Shown: piece by piece, positions 1 to 9,042 of the stretch | How positions within the stretch are numbered: position 1 is the first letter of the stretch | Layout: every line of letters starts with the position of its first letter | NCBI GenBank assembly: GCA_023450085.1 | Contig: JAEXHI010000020.1 | Location: 1-64,000, forward strand | Source of the DNA: Bacteroidota bacterium | GTDB taxonomy: Bacteria > Bacteroidota > Bacteroidia > Sphingobacteriales > Sphingobacteriaceae | Reading direction: 5' to 3' | Length of the DNA: 64,000 bases | Program-made: the position numbers and the translations under genes | The notes under the pieces: model-generated | What the model was told of the DNA's origin: nothing | The model's database searches: none | The model's input: only the letters and a program-made list of their open reading frames with translations

Positions 1-3000
1 CAACAGATACCGATACCCAAAACAGCATTGCTGATTTAGCGGTAACCTATACTGACGGTAAGACTACCTATACCCCAGGTACTTCTAATACCTATACCTT
101 TACGGTAACCAATAACGGACCAAGTAACGCACCTGGTTCGGTAATCACCAACACCCTACCTACCGGTATCACCGGAGGAACCTGGACCGCTGTTTACACA
201 GGTACTACTGGCCCAGCAAGCGGAACTGGTGATATTAACCAAACCATTGACTTGCCAAGCGGCACTTCGGTAACTTACACTTATGTAATTGACGTACCAT
301 CTAGCTTTACGGGCAACTTTGTAAGCACAGGTTCGGCAGCAACCGCTACAGGTATTACCGATCCAACTCCTGCCAATAACTCGGCAACGGATACGGATAC
401 GCCTAACAGGATTGCAGATCTTGTGGTAACCAATACCGATGGCAAGACTACCTATACCCCTGGTACTACCAATACCTATACTTTTGTGGTAACCAACAGC
501 GGACCAAGTGATGCACCGGGTTCAAGCATTACCAACACCCTGCCTACTGGCGTAACCGGTACATGGACTGCCGTTTATGCAGGCGGTGCTACCGGTACAG
601 CAAACGGAACGGGAAGCATTAGCCAAACGGCCGATATACCTAGTGGTGGTTCAGTAACCTATACCTATGTCGTGAGCGTTCCATCATCATTCACGGGTAA
701 CTTCGTGAACACTGGTTCGGCAACAACGGCTACGGGCATTACCGACCCTACTCCGGCTAACAATACAGCAACGGATACCGATACCCCTAACAGGATTGCG
801 GACCTTGTGGTAACCAATACCGATGGTAAGACCACTTACACTCCTGGCACTACCAACACCTACACTTTTGTAGTGACCAATGATGGACCAAGTGATGCAC
901 CAGGTTCAACCATTACCAATACCTTGCCTACTGGCGTAACCGGTACATGGACTGCGGTATATGCAGGCGGTGCTACAGGTACAGCAAACGGCACAGGCAG
1001 TATTAACCAAACCGCAAATATTCCTGCTGGTGGATCAATCACTTATACCTATGTGGTGAGTATCCCTGCAAACTTTACAGGCGATTTCGTAAACACGGGT
1101 ACTGCAACTACAGCTACTGGTATTACCGATCCAACCCCTGCCAACAACTCGGCAACGGATACGGATACCCAAGCAAGCGTAGTAGATTTAGCAGTAACCA
1201 ATACTGATGGTAAAACTACTTATACCCCTGGTACTACTAACACTTATACTTTTGTAGTCACCAACAACGGACCAAGTAACGCTCCAGGTTCAAATATTAC
1301 CAATACCCTACCTGCTGGCTTAACTGGCACATGGACTGCCGTATATACAGGCGGTGCTACAGGTACAGCATCAGGTAATGGAAATATTAACCAAACGGTT
1401 GACATTCCAAGTGGTGGTTCAATTACCTACACCTATGTAGTAAACGTTCCATCTAACTTTAAAGGAGATGTGGTTAATACAGGTACTGCCACTCCAGCAA
1501 CCGGTATTACCGATTCGAACACGGCAAACAATACCGCGGTAGATACCGATACCCAAAACAGCATTGCTGATTTAGCGGTAACCAATACCGATGGTAAAGT
1601 GACCTACACCCCTGGTACTACCAATACTTACACTTTTGTAGTAACCAATGGTGGGCCAAGTGATGCACCTGGTTCAGTAATTACCAATACCCTACCTGCT
1701 GGCGTAACGGGCACTTGGACTGCAGTATATGCAGGCGGTGCTACAGGTACAGCTAACGGAACGGGAAGCATTAACCAAACGGTTGATATTCCAAGCGGAG
1801 GTTCAATTACCTATACTTATGTGGTAAATGTACCATCGTCATACACCGGTAACTTTGTAAACACAGGTACTGCAGCAACGGCAGCAGGTATTACCGATCC
1901 AACCCCTGCTAACAACTCGGCAACGGATACTGATGCCCCTAACAGAATTGCCGACCTTGTGGTAACCAATACCGATGGCAAGACCACTTATACCCCAGGT
2001 ACCACCAATACTTATACTTTTGTGGTCACCAACAACGGACCAAGTGATGCGCCGGGTTCAAGCATTGTAAATAACTTACCTGCTGGCGTAACCGGTACTT
2101 GGACAGCAGTATACGCAGGTGGTGCAACAGGCACTGCAAACGGAACGGGCAGCATTAGCCAAACGGCTGATATCCCTAGCGGTGGTTCAGTAACCTACAC
2201 CTATGTAGTTAACGTACCATCGTCGTTCACTGGTAACTTTGTGAACACAGGTACTGCAGCAACTGCCGCAGGCATTACTGATCCAACTCCTGCCAATAAC
2301 TCGGCAACCGATACGGATACCCAAGCAAGTATCACAGACCTTGCGGTAACCAAAACGGCTAGTTCATTAAGTCCATTGGTTGATGGTCAGGTGACCTTTA
2401 CCATTGAGGCTAAAAACTTTGGTCCAAGCCAAGCTAATGGCGTAACCGTAACTGATTTATTAAGCAGTGGCTACACCTTTGTAAGTGCCAACACTAGCAA
2501 AGGAGGTTATACCGCCAACAATGGCGTTTGGAACATTGGTCAAATGGTACCAAACAGTACTGAAACTTTAACCATTGTGGCCATGGTAAATGCTAACCAA
2601 AGCAACTACCAAAACCAAGCGGTTATTACTGGCTTAGAAACAGATCCGGTTACCACCAATAATACTTCAACGGTAACACCAGTTCCTACCAAGATTATTG
2701 ATTTGGCAATCACACAAACCATCAGTACCACTACCCCAAGCTATAATGGTTTGGTAACCATGACGCTTACGGCCAGAAACTTGGGTCCAAGTAATGCTAC
2801 TGGCGTACAAGTAGCCGATTTGATCAAAGCTGGATTTAACTTGGTAAGCAATACACCAAGTGCCGGTACCTATAATGCCACTACAGGCATTTGGACCATT
2901 GGCAACTTAAATGCGGGCGAAACCCAAACCCTAGTATTTACGGCAAGGGTAAATACCACTGGCGCAACGGCCGACTACGTTAATACTGCGGTAATTAGCG

Positions 3001-4082
3001 GAACGGAAACCGAAACGACTTTAGCCAACAATACGGCTACGGTAACCGTGGTTAAACCTCCAATGGCTAACAATGATAGCGGTACCACTATACCAAATAC
3101 CCCTGTGGTGATTGATATTTTGGCCAATGATGTACCGGGCGGCGCAGCATTACGCAACCAAACGGTAACCATTACTACTCCACCATTGCATGGTACAGTA
3201 ACCATAGATCCAGTAACTGGCAAGGTAACTTATACCCCAGCCTTAAATTACTTCGGACCTGACGAGTTCTATTACACCGTAACAGATGCCAATGGTGCAG
3301 TAACCAACATTGCTAAAGTAACCATCGATATTAAGGATAACCCGAAAATTGGGGTGGCCAAACAATTGGTTTCATCTACCAAAGCGGTTAATGGTTCTTA
3401 CAATATCACTTACAGGCTAACTGTAGGCAACTATGGTGTGGCACCACTGAACCAAGTGAGCATTAAAGATGACCTTAGAAATACGTTCTTGGGACACACC
3501 ATTAGGGTAACCAGTATCAAATCATTAGGTGCACTTCAGGTTAATACAGCTTTCAATGGTTCAACTGATATCGAAACCCTAGCGGCAAACAACAGCTTGG
3601 CAGTAGGTCAAAAAGAACAAATTGAATTCACCGTAAACGTAACCCTAAACAATGGCGGATCTAAATTCCTGAACATCGCCAATGCAGCAGGTACTTCGGT
3701 AACGGGACTTAAAACCACGGATGTTTCTACCAACGGTTTAATCCCTGACCCTAATAACGACGGTAATGTAAGCCCTTCTGAGCCTACCCCTGTGGATCTG
3801 CAAAGACCTAAGGAATTTATTCCGGGAGGTTTCTCACCAAATGGTGATGGTACCAATGACAAGTTCGTGATCGAGAATACCGGTTTCAAACGCCTGTCAT
3901 TAGAAGTATTCAACAGATGGGGAAATCGTGTTTACAGAAGTAATGATTACAAGAATGATTGGGATGGTAGATGTACCGAAGGCATCTCGATAGGACAAGA
4001 CCTTCCAGAAGGCACCTATTTCTACATTGTCATTCTTGATGGAAAAGAAAAATATGTTGGTCACATTACTTTAAAACGATAA
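1..4082 (+). CDS. DUF11-repeat surface protein with gliding-type T9SS C-terminal domain (5' partial)
   Basis: Very large secreted surface/adhesin-type protein whose beginning lies outside the window; the frame is open from base 3, so the ATG at 252 is only an internal methionine. Visible order: six near-identical DUF11-type beta-sandwich repeats of 128 residues, each opening with an A-D-L-x-V-T-N-T-D-G-K motif; two diverged DUF11 repeats (about nt 2330-3050); a cadherin-like/Big_9 module with the motif Y-x-x-P-A-L-N-Y-x-G-P-D-E-F (about 3060-3330); another DUF11-like module; and from about 3800 a CHU_C (TIGR04131) domain containing F-S-P-N-G-D-G-x-N-D and W-D-G. That C-terminal domain marks type IX secretion substrates. 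The PorP/SprF gene follows 3 bp later, as sprF follows sprB in Flavobacterium, which supports an SprB-like exported filament. Family call is firm; the ligand or role in motility is unknown. Confidence 0.93.
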   Translation, partial: TDTDTQNSIADLAVTYTDGKTTYTPGTSNTYTFTVTNNGPSNAPGSVITNTLPTGITGGTWTAVYTGTTGPASGTGDINQTIDLPSGTSVTYTYVIDVPSSFTGNFVSTGSAATATGITDPTPANNSATDTDTPNRIADLVVTNTDGKTTYTPGTTNTYTFVVTNSGPSDAPGSSITNTLPTGVTGTWTAVYAGGATGTANGTGSISQTADIPSGGSVTYTYVVSVPSSFTGNFVNTGSATTATGITDPTPANNTATDTDTPNRIADLVVTNTDGKTTYTPGTTNTYTFVVTNDGPSDAPGSTITNTLPTGVTGTWTAVYAGGATGTANGTGSINQTANIPAGGSITYTYVVSIPANFTGDFVNTGTATTATGITDPTPANNSATDTDTQASVVDLAVTNTDGKTTYTPGTTNTYTFVVTNNGPSNAPGSNITNTLPAGLTGTWTAVYTGGATGTASGNGNINQTVDIPSGGSITYTYVVNVPSNFKGDVVNTGTATPATGITDSNTANNTAVDTDTQNSIADLAVTNTDGKVTYTPGTTNTYTFVVTNGGPSDAPGSVITNTLPAGVTGTWTAVYAGGATGTANGTGSINQTVDIPSGGSITYTYVVNVPSSYTGNFVNTGTAATAAGITDPTPANNSATDTDAPNRIADLVVTNTDGKTTYTPGTTNTYTFVVTNNGPSDAPGSSIVNNLPAGVTGTWTAVYAGGATGTANGTGSISQTADIPSGGSVTYTYVVNVPSSFTGNFVNTGTAATAAGITDPTPANNSATDTDTQASITDLAVTKTASSLSPLVDGQVTFTIEAKNFGPSQANGVTVTDLLSSGYTFVSANTSKGGYTANNGVWNIGQMVPNSTETLTIVAMVNANQSNYQNQAVITGLETDPVTTNNTSTVTPVPTKIIDLAITQTISTTTPSYNGLVTMTLTARNLGPSNATGVQVADLIKAGFNLVSNTPSAGTYNATTGIWTIGNLNAGETQTLVFTARVNTTGATADYVNTAVISGTETETTLANNTATVTVVKPPMANNDSGTTIPNTPVVIDILANDVPGGAALRNQTVTITTPPLHGTVTIDPVTGKVTYTPALNYFGPDEFYYTVTDANGAVTNIAKVTIDIKDNPKIGVAKQLVSSTKAVNGSYNITYRLTVGNYGVAPLNQVSIKDDLRNTFLGHTIRVTSIKSLGALQVNTAFNGSTDIETLAANNSLAVGQKEQIEFTVNVTLNNGGSKFLNIANAAGTSVTGLKTTDVSTNGLIPDPNNDGNVSPSEPTPVDLQRPKEFIPGGFSPNGDGTNDKFVIENTGFKRLSLEVFNRWGNRVYRSNDYKNDWDGRCTEGISIGQDLPEGTYFYIVILDGKEKYVGHITLKR
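31..2334 (+). repeat. Six in-frame tandem 384-bp repeats
   Basis: The phrase coding for A-D-L-x-V-T recurs at about 31, 415, 799, 1183, 1567 and 1951, a strict 384-bp (128-codon) period, ending near 2334. The copies are very similar at DNA level, not only at protein level, which suggests recent duplication or gene conversion. The array probably continues upstream of the window. Copy number is expected to vary and may be mis-assembled from short reads. Confidence 0.92.
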
Positions 4083-4085
4083 ACA

Positions 4086-5012
4086 ATGAAAAAGTATATC
4101 ATTATCACCTTTATAGCCTCATTATTCGTTGGACAAGTTAATGCACAACAAGAGGCAATGTATTCGCAATACATGTTTAATACCTTGGCCATTAACCCGG
4201 CTTATGCGGGCAGTAGGAACGTTGCCTCTGCCACCGCATTATACCGTAGCCAATGGGTGGGTATTGATGGCGCTCCAGAAACACTCACTTTTACCATAGA
4301 TGCTCCCGTACACAACAAAAGAGTTGGTTTAGGATTGCAGGTATTTAGTGATAAAATTGGCATCACACAAAATTCTGGCGCCCTGGCCAGTTATGCCTAT
4401 AGGTTACGCATGGAAAAAGGCACACTAGCCTTTGGTTTACAGGCGGGCTATAGTCAATATCGTGCAGGGTTAAGCTCGGTTCCACTGAATAGTTTCAGTG
4501 GACCTGATGCGGCCTTTGCCAATGATATTAACAAAGGCCTGCTTAATTTAGGTGCCGGTATTTACTATAACAGCGATCGTTTTTACGTGGGACTATCTAC
4601 CCCACAATTATTGAACAACCAGTTGAATAATTTCACGGTAACCAACGACAATGTTTTTAGAGGACAGGCCCTTCACGTGTTTTTGGCTTCGGGCTATGTG
4701 TTCCCACTAAGTCCTGATTTTGATTTAAAACCTTCGTTCTTGATCAAAGGCGTAAAAGGAGCGCCAATAGAGGCCGATTTGAATGCCAACCTTTGGATCA
4801 AACAAGTATTCTCTATCGGCTTTCAGTACAGAACCAGTGCCGATGTTGCGGCCATGGTAGAAGTACAGGCTAGTCCACAATTTAGAATAGGCTATTCTTA
4901 TGATCGCAGTACCACCAAATTGGTACAGTTCAACTCAGGCAGCCACGAGATCATGTTGCGTTACGAGTTTGGATTTGAAAAAGGCAGAACCATTTCCCCA
5001 AGGTATTTTTAA
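4086..5012 (+). CDS. PorP/SprF family type IX secretion membrane protein
   Basis: 308 residues with a signal peptide ending after V-N-A, followed by the hallmark start of mature PorP/SprF proteins, Q-Q-E-A-M-Y-S-Q-Y-M-F-N-x-x-x-I-N-P-A-Y-A-G-S. The rest is an outer-membrane beta-barrel with alternating aromatic strands. Known members bind or present CHU_C-type T9SS substrates and often sit directly 3' of the gene for the substrate they serve. Here the gene begins 3 bp after the DUF11/CHU_C gene and 11 bp before the OmpA-type gene, so the three are one operon. Inference: it anchors the upstream repeat protein at the cell surface. Family assignment is firm; partner assignment comes from context. 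Confidence 0.93.
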   Translation: MKKYIIITFIASLFVGQVNAQQEAMYSQYMFNTLAINPAYAGSRNVASATALYRSQWVGIDGAPETLTFTIDAPVHNKRVGLGLQVFSDKIGITQNSGALASYAYRLRMEKGTLAFGLQAGYSQYRAGLSSVPLNSFSGPDAAFANDINKGLLNLGAGIYYNSDRFYVGLSTPQLLNNQLNNFTVTNDNVFRGQALHVFLASGYVFPLSPDFDLKPSFLIKGVKGAPIEADLNANLWIKQVFSIGFQYRTSADVAAMVEVQASPQFRIGYSYDRSTTKLVQFNSGSHEIMLRYEFGFEKGRTISPRYF

Positions 5013-5023
5013 AAGACGGTAAA

Positions 5024-7186
5024 ATGAACAGATATCTAAATAGATTAATCATATTGATTGGGCTTGTGCTATGCGCTCAGTATAGCTTTGCCCAGAACAA
5101 GCAGGTTGCTGAATCTTTAAAAAGAGCAGAAAAGGAATATACCTCACTAAGGTATGCCTATGCCATTCCTTTGTTGGAAAAGGTACTTAAAACAGCTCCT
5201 AATGAAGCCAAAGCCATTGAACTTTTGGCCGATTCGTACCGCAGAACAAAAGATTATGCCCAAGCAGAGGTTTGGTATGCCAAATTGGTACAACAACCTT
5301 CTATTAAACCAGAGTGGGCCTTGCGTTATGCCGAAGTACTGGCCAATAACCAATCCTATGTACCATCGGAAAATTGGTATAAAAAATACCTGGCACTGGC
5401 CAGCACCGACAGCCGTGCCATGGCGTTTACCAAAGCTTATCCAAGCGTGGGTACTTTCATGAAAAACAAGAAAAGATGGGACATTGGATTTGCCAACATC
5501 AACACCGCTTTGGCTGAATATGCGCCAATGTACTATCAGGAAGGTCTTTTGTTTGTGAGCAACCGCAAAACAGATAAACTGACCAAAAATGTTTTTGGAT
5601 GGGACCAAACGCCTTTTTCTGACCTTTACTTTGTAGACCGTGTAGAGAAAGTGAAAACCGTAAATGTAGACAGCGTAATGCAGGCTGCACGTAAGGATGC
5701 TTCTCTAGGTAAAAAGTTTTATAGGATCAACGATGATGATACCCGTTACACCAGTAACGATAGCAGGACAATTGATTATAGCAGTGCCGCTTTAAACGAC
5801 ACTTTGGCCAAAGCATTAGGTGCTGACCAAATTGTAAAACCTTTTTCAGGTCCTGTAAACACTAAATACCATGAAGGCCCAGCTGCTTTATTACCTGATG
5901 GGACTTTGATGTTTACCCGTAACAACTATTTCAAAGGAAAAGCGAAAAAGAGTGCTGAGGGCATTATTAAATTAAAGATGTTTACCGCAGCAGCTCCTGG
6001 CTTGGATGACGTGAAACCTTTTCCGTACAATAGCGACGAATACTCGGTGGGCCATCCAGCCTTAAACAGTACAGGTACACTTTTGATTTTTGCTTCGGAT
6101 ATGCCGGGCGGCTTTGGTGGTACCGATTTGTACTATTGCACCAGAGCTTCGGTTAATGACGAATGGGCCAAGCCTGTAAACATGGGTAAAACCATCAATA
6201 CCGAAGGTGACGAGCTCTTCCCTACCCTGTATCAGGATCAACAGCTTTTCTTCTCTTCTACTGGCCACGCTGGACTAGGTGGATTGGATATTTTTGAAAT
6301 CACCTTAAATGGTACTACTCCTGTAGCAAGCCCTGTAAACTTGGGCGCTCCGGTAAACTCATCAGTAGATGATTTTTCATTGGTGCGTAACCAAACCGGA
6401 CAACAGGGATTTTTCACCTCCAACAGAAGAGGTAACGATGATATCTATACCTTCAACTATAGAGATTATAAGATCATCTTAAAAGGTACGGTAAGCGAGA
6501 AACTTTCTGGAAAACCTTTCCCGAATATTAATATCGCGGTTGCCAATCAGGCGCAAAAGCTAAACATTAAAACTGATGCCAATGGTCAGTTTATTTACGA
6601 GCTGCCTAAGCAAAGTGTTACTGCACTTAGCGTTGATGTACCGAGCTATACCAAAAAGGAACTTAGCGTGTCTACCAATGATATTGATACCGATACGATC
6701 CTGATCAGGAATATCAGTTTGGAAAAAATCGAACAGATCGTAAAAGTACCTGCTTTGGCTAAAAATTGTGATTCGATCCGCCAATTGCTGAAACAGTTCA
6801 TTCTTTACTATGACCTGGATAAATCTTTCATCCGTAAAGATGCCGCAGTAGTGGCCAATAAGCTAGCGATTTTCTTAAAACAAAATCCGCAATTTGATTT
6901 GGTAGCGTCTAGCTATTGCGATAGTAGAGCTTCGTTTGATTATAACATTAAACTATCGTTGAGAAGATCTACATCGGCTAAGCAATATTTAGTGAACAAA
7001 GGTATTGCTGCTAACCGTATCCAGATCCGCTACTTTGGGGAACAGGATTTAGTGAACAACTGTACCGATGGCGTAAACTGTACTGAACAACAGCAACAGT
7101 TAAACCGACGTACACAATTCTTCCTGTTGTACAAAGGTAAAAAGGCCACTGACCTAGATTGTGAAACACTTTCATCAGTGAAATAA
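5024..7186 (+). CDS. OmpA family protein with TPR and PD40 (WD40-like) repeats
   Basis: 720 residues. A signal peptide ends in S-F-A-Q. TPR-like helices follow (about residues 30-120), then PD40/WD40-like propeller blades with F-x-S-D-M-P-G-G-x-G-G-x-D-L-Y and F-F-S-S-T-G-H-x-G-L-G-G-L-D-I-F (about 160-480), a carboxypeptidase-regulatory-like beta-sandwich (about 490-570), and a C-terminal OmpA peptidoglycan-binding domain with Y-Y-D-L-D-K-S-x-I-R, L-S-x-R-R-S-x-S-A-K-Q-Y-L and R-R-T-Q-F. Proteins of this build (PorE/SprE-neighbour type) accompany PorP/SprF proteins and are thought to tie the complex to the cell wall in the periplasm. It is the last gene of the operon, followed by a strong terminator. 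The domain call is firm; that it serves this particular T9SS cluster is inferred. Confidence 0.9.
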   Translation: MNRYLNRLIILIGLVLCAQYSFAQNKQVAESLKRAEKEYTSLRYAYAIPLLEKVLKTAPNEAKAIELLADSYRRTKDYAQAEVWYAKLVQQPSIKPEWALRYAEVLANNQSYVPSENWYKKYLALASTDSRAMAFTKAYPSVGTFMKNKKRWDIGFANINTALAEYAPMYYQEGLLFVSNRKTDKLTKNVFGWDQTPFSDLYFVDRVEKVKTVNVDSVMQAARKDASLGKKFYRINDDDTRYTSNDSRTIDYSSAALNDTLAKALGADQIVKPFSGPVNTKYHEGPAALLPDGTLMFTRNNYFKGKAKKSAEGIIKLKMFTAAAPGLDDVKPFPYNSDEYSVGHPALNSTGTLLIFASDMPGGFGGTDLYYCTRASVNDEWAKPVNMGKTINTEGDELFPTLYQDQQLFFSSTGHAGLGGLDIFEITLNGTTPVASPVNLGAPVNSSVDDFSLVRNQTGQQGFFTSNRRGNDDIYTFNYRDYKIILKGTVSEKLSGKPFPNINIAVANQAQKLNIKTDANGQFIYELPKQSVTALSVDVPSYTKKELSVSTNDIDTDTILIRNISLEKIEQIVKVPALAKNCDSIRQLLKQFILYYDLDKSFIRKDAAVVANKLAIFLKQNPQFDLVASSYCDSRASFDYNIKLSLRRSTSAKQYLVNKGIAANRIQIRYFGEQDLVNNCTDGVNCTEQQQQLNRRTQFFLLYKGKKATDLDCETLSSVK

Positions 7187-7196
7187 TTAAATAAGC

Positions 7197-7232
7197 AAAG
7201 CGAGCTTCCCCAACAGGAAGCTCGCTTTTTTT
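7197..7232 (+). terminator. Rho-independent terminator of the T9SS surface operon
   Basis: A perfect 13-bp stem (AAAGCGAGCTTCC at 7197-7209 with its complement at 7216-7228), a 6-nt loop and a run of T, starting 10 bp after the stop of the OmpA-type gene. Confidence 0.93.
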
Positions 7233-7254
7233 AGTAACAATTTTTCTTATTTCT

Positions 7255-7770
7255 AGCCTGACTTTGGCGCACACGTGCCGCGTGTGACTATTCAAAATAA
7301 ACAATATAATAATATCCTTTTGGCGCTAAGACGTGCGCTAAACGGGGATCACAAAATCCGTAGGATTTCAATATTTATAACTACTGACGATCACCTATGA
7401 TACGACCCCCACGGGGTCGAATAACCCTAACGTCCATTTACTATCAATATTAGACCTCGTAGAGGTCACCTGCCCAACTTCGGCGCACGCCTGCCGCGTG
7501 TGACTATTCAAAATAAACAATATAATAATACTATCCTTTGGCGTTAAAACGTGCGCTAAATGGGGGATCACAAAATCCGTAGGATTTCAATATTTATAAC
7601 TACAAACGATCACCTATGATACGACCCCCGCGGGGTCGAATAACCCTAACGTCCATTTACTATCAATATTAGACCTCGTAGAGGTCACCTTCCCAACTTC
7701 GACCCAACTTTGGCGCACGCGTGCCGCGTGTGACTATTTAAAATTAAACCTGACTACCAACGTGTGTCCA
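7255..7770. repeat. Tandem 216-230 bp intergenic repeat (family A), two full copies and one partial
   Basis: Each unit starts with GGCGCAC followed by CACGCG-TGC-CGCGTG, which can fold into a small hairpin, then TGACTATTCAAAAT(T)AAACAATATAAT. Units start at 7266, 7482 and 7712. The first two also share long stretches further on, including CACAAAATCCGTAGGATTT and GACCTCGTAGAGGTC, both palindromic. The same GGCGCAC...CGCGTG head recurs at 11902, 12059 and 22508, so this is a dispersed, REP-like family. No coding potential was recognised in the 7187-8004 gap. Confidence 0.85.
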
Positions 7771-8004
7771 TTCAAAAGATCAAACGATCACAAGTCTCTC
7801 CTGCCAAACGTTAAACACAAAACTTGCGCTAAACGAGGCCAATTTTAGTAGAACGAAGAAGCTTTGCTAAGGCCGGAATCGCTAAACGCTAAGCGCTTAA
7901 CCCTCTGCCTGTCAAATAAATGTTAAACTCTGTTAATTTTGGGTTTCATTCTTTGCTAATGGCATAAAAATTGACTTCATTTGTGCAACGTAATCATTAC
8001 ACAA

Positions 8005-8382
8005 ATGAAAAGAGTACTCATTTTATTGGCTGGCTTTTTATTAAGTCTTTCGTATTCTTCGGCAGTTTATGCTCAAAATACAAGTCTGGTTCCAGATCAA
8101 AACCCAAATTACGAGGTTTCGCGTAGTAAATATGTTCGATTGGCCGATTCGCTGACCAGAACTCAGGGCACAACTGTTCAAAATACCTACAAGGCTTACG
8201 ATTGGTATACGGCCAGAGAAGAGCGCCGTGCCTTGCGCAGGGAGCGTAACCACTTAGAGCGTCTTTATAGCCCTTCTTATTACCCTAGTTCTTATTTCAA
8301 TTTTGGCTATTCCAATTATTATTCGCCATGGGGCTTTAATTACAACTGGAACTGGAACAGGCATCGCTATAATCGCTGGTAA
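8005..8382 (+). CDS. Small secreted aromatic-rich protein, unknown function
   Basis: 125 residues from the ATG at 8005; an upstream TTG at 7981 would only add eight residues in front of a clear signal peptide (M-K-R-V-L-I-L-L-A-G-F-L-L ending in V-Y-A-Q). The mature part is basic in the middle (R-R-A-L-R-R-E-R) and ends in a Y/F/W/N-rich tail (F-N-F-G-Y-S-N-Y-Y-S-P-W-G). I do not recognise the family. It stands 37 bp upstream of the LpoB-like gene on the same strand and may share its transcript. Export to the periplasm or surface is likely; nothing more can be said. Confidence 0.75.
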   Translation: MKRVLILLAGFLLSLSYSSAVYAQNTSLVPDQNPNYEVSRSKYVRLADSLTRTQGTTVQNTYKAYDWYTAREERRALRRERNHLERLYSPSYYPSSYFNFGYSNYYSPWGFNYNWNWNRHRYNRW

Positions 8383-8419
8383 AAGCACAATCAACAAAAA
8401 TTAACACACATAAAACAAA

Positions 8420-9016
8420 ATGAATACTCAAAAATTATTCTCCATCTTTTCTATTGCTGTTGCGGTAGTAGTGATCTCTTCATGCTCGCCCAGAACGGTT
8501 ACCCGCGTTAATTCAACCGATACTATCGACATTAGCGGAAATTGGAACAATACAGACTCAAGAATGGTTGCCGATGAAATGACGCAAAGCATTTTAAGCG
8601 CAGGATGGCTGTCCACTCATCTTGAAAATAAAAAAGGTGCTAAACCTGTAGTCATTGTTGGCATGGTACAAAACAAAAGCCACGAGCATATTGATGCAGA
8701 AACATTTGTAAAGGATGTAGAACGTGCTTTTATCCAAAACAGCCGTGTACGTTTGGTACAAGGAGGTAAAAAGAGAGAAGAACTTCGTGCAGAAAAGGCT
8801 GACCAGCAAAACAATGCTTCGGTATCCACCATGAAAAAATTTGGTTTGGAAAATGGTGCCGATTATATCCTTCAAGGCTCAATCAACTCTATTGTTGATT
8901 CGCATAAACGCCAAAAAGTAGTTTACTATCAGGTTAACTTAGAATTAACTGATATCCAAACGAATGAAGTAGTATGGATTGGCGACAAGAAAATAACTAA
9001 ATATGTAAAAAACTAA
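8420..9016 (+). CDS. LpoB-like penicillin-binding protein activator lipoprotein
   Basis: 198 residues. The lipoprotein signal has lipobox V-I-S-S-C, so Cys22 would be lipidated. The body matches the LpoB family: D-I-S-G-N-W-N-x-T-D-S near the start, V-V-I-V-G-M-V-x-N-K-S-x-E-H-I, then a glycine-rich A-D-Y-I-L-Q-G-S-I-N-S strand and a C-terminal L-T-D-I-Q-T-N-E-V-V-W. In proteobacteria LpoB activates PBP1b from the outer membrane; in Bacteroidota the family is widespread but the partner is less clear. It lies 26 bp before a COG3014-type lipoprotein gene, a pairing I know from other Bacteroidota, which suggests a joint envelope function. Family call is good; biochemical role is inferred. Confidence 0.85.
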   Translation: MNTQKLFSIFSIAVAVVVISSCSPRTVTRVNSTDTIDISGNWNNTDSRMVADEMTQSILSAGWLSTHLENKKGAKPVVIVGMVQNKSHEHIDAETFVKDVERAFIQNSRVRLVQGGKKREELRAEKADQQNNASVSTMKKFGLENGADYILQGSINSIVDSHKRQKVVYYQVNLELTDIQTNEVVWIGDKKITKYVKN

Positions 9017-9042
9017 TTGGTCTTTTTTAGGCTAATTTAGAT

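Noticed and set aside
5147..5608. 153-codon minus-strand frame inside the OmpA-type gene
   Set aside because: Antisense to a firmly identified gene, with no motif and no initiation context.
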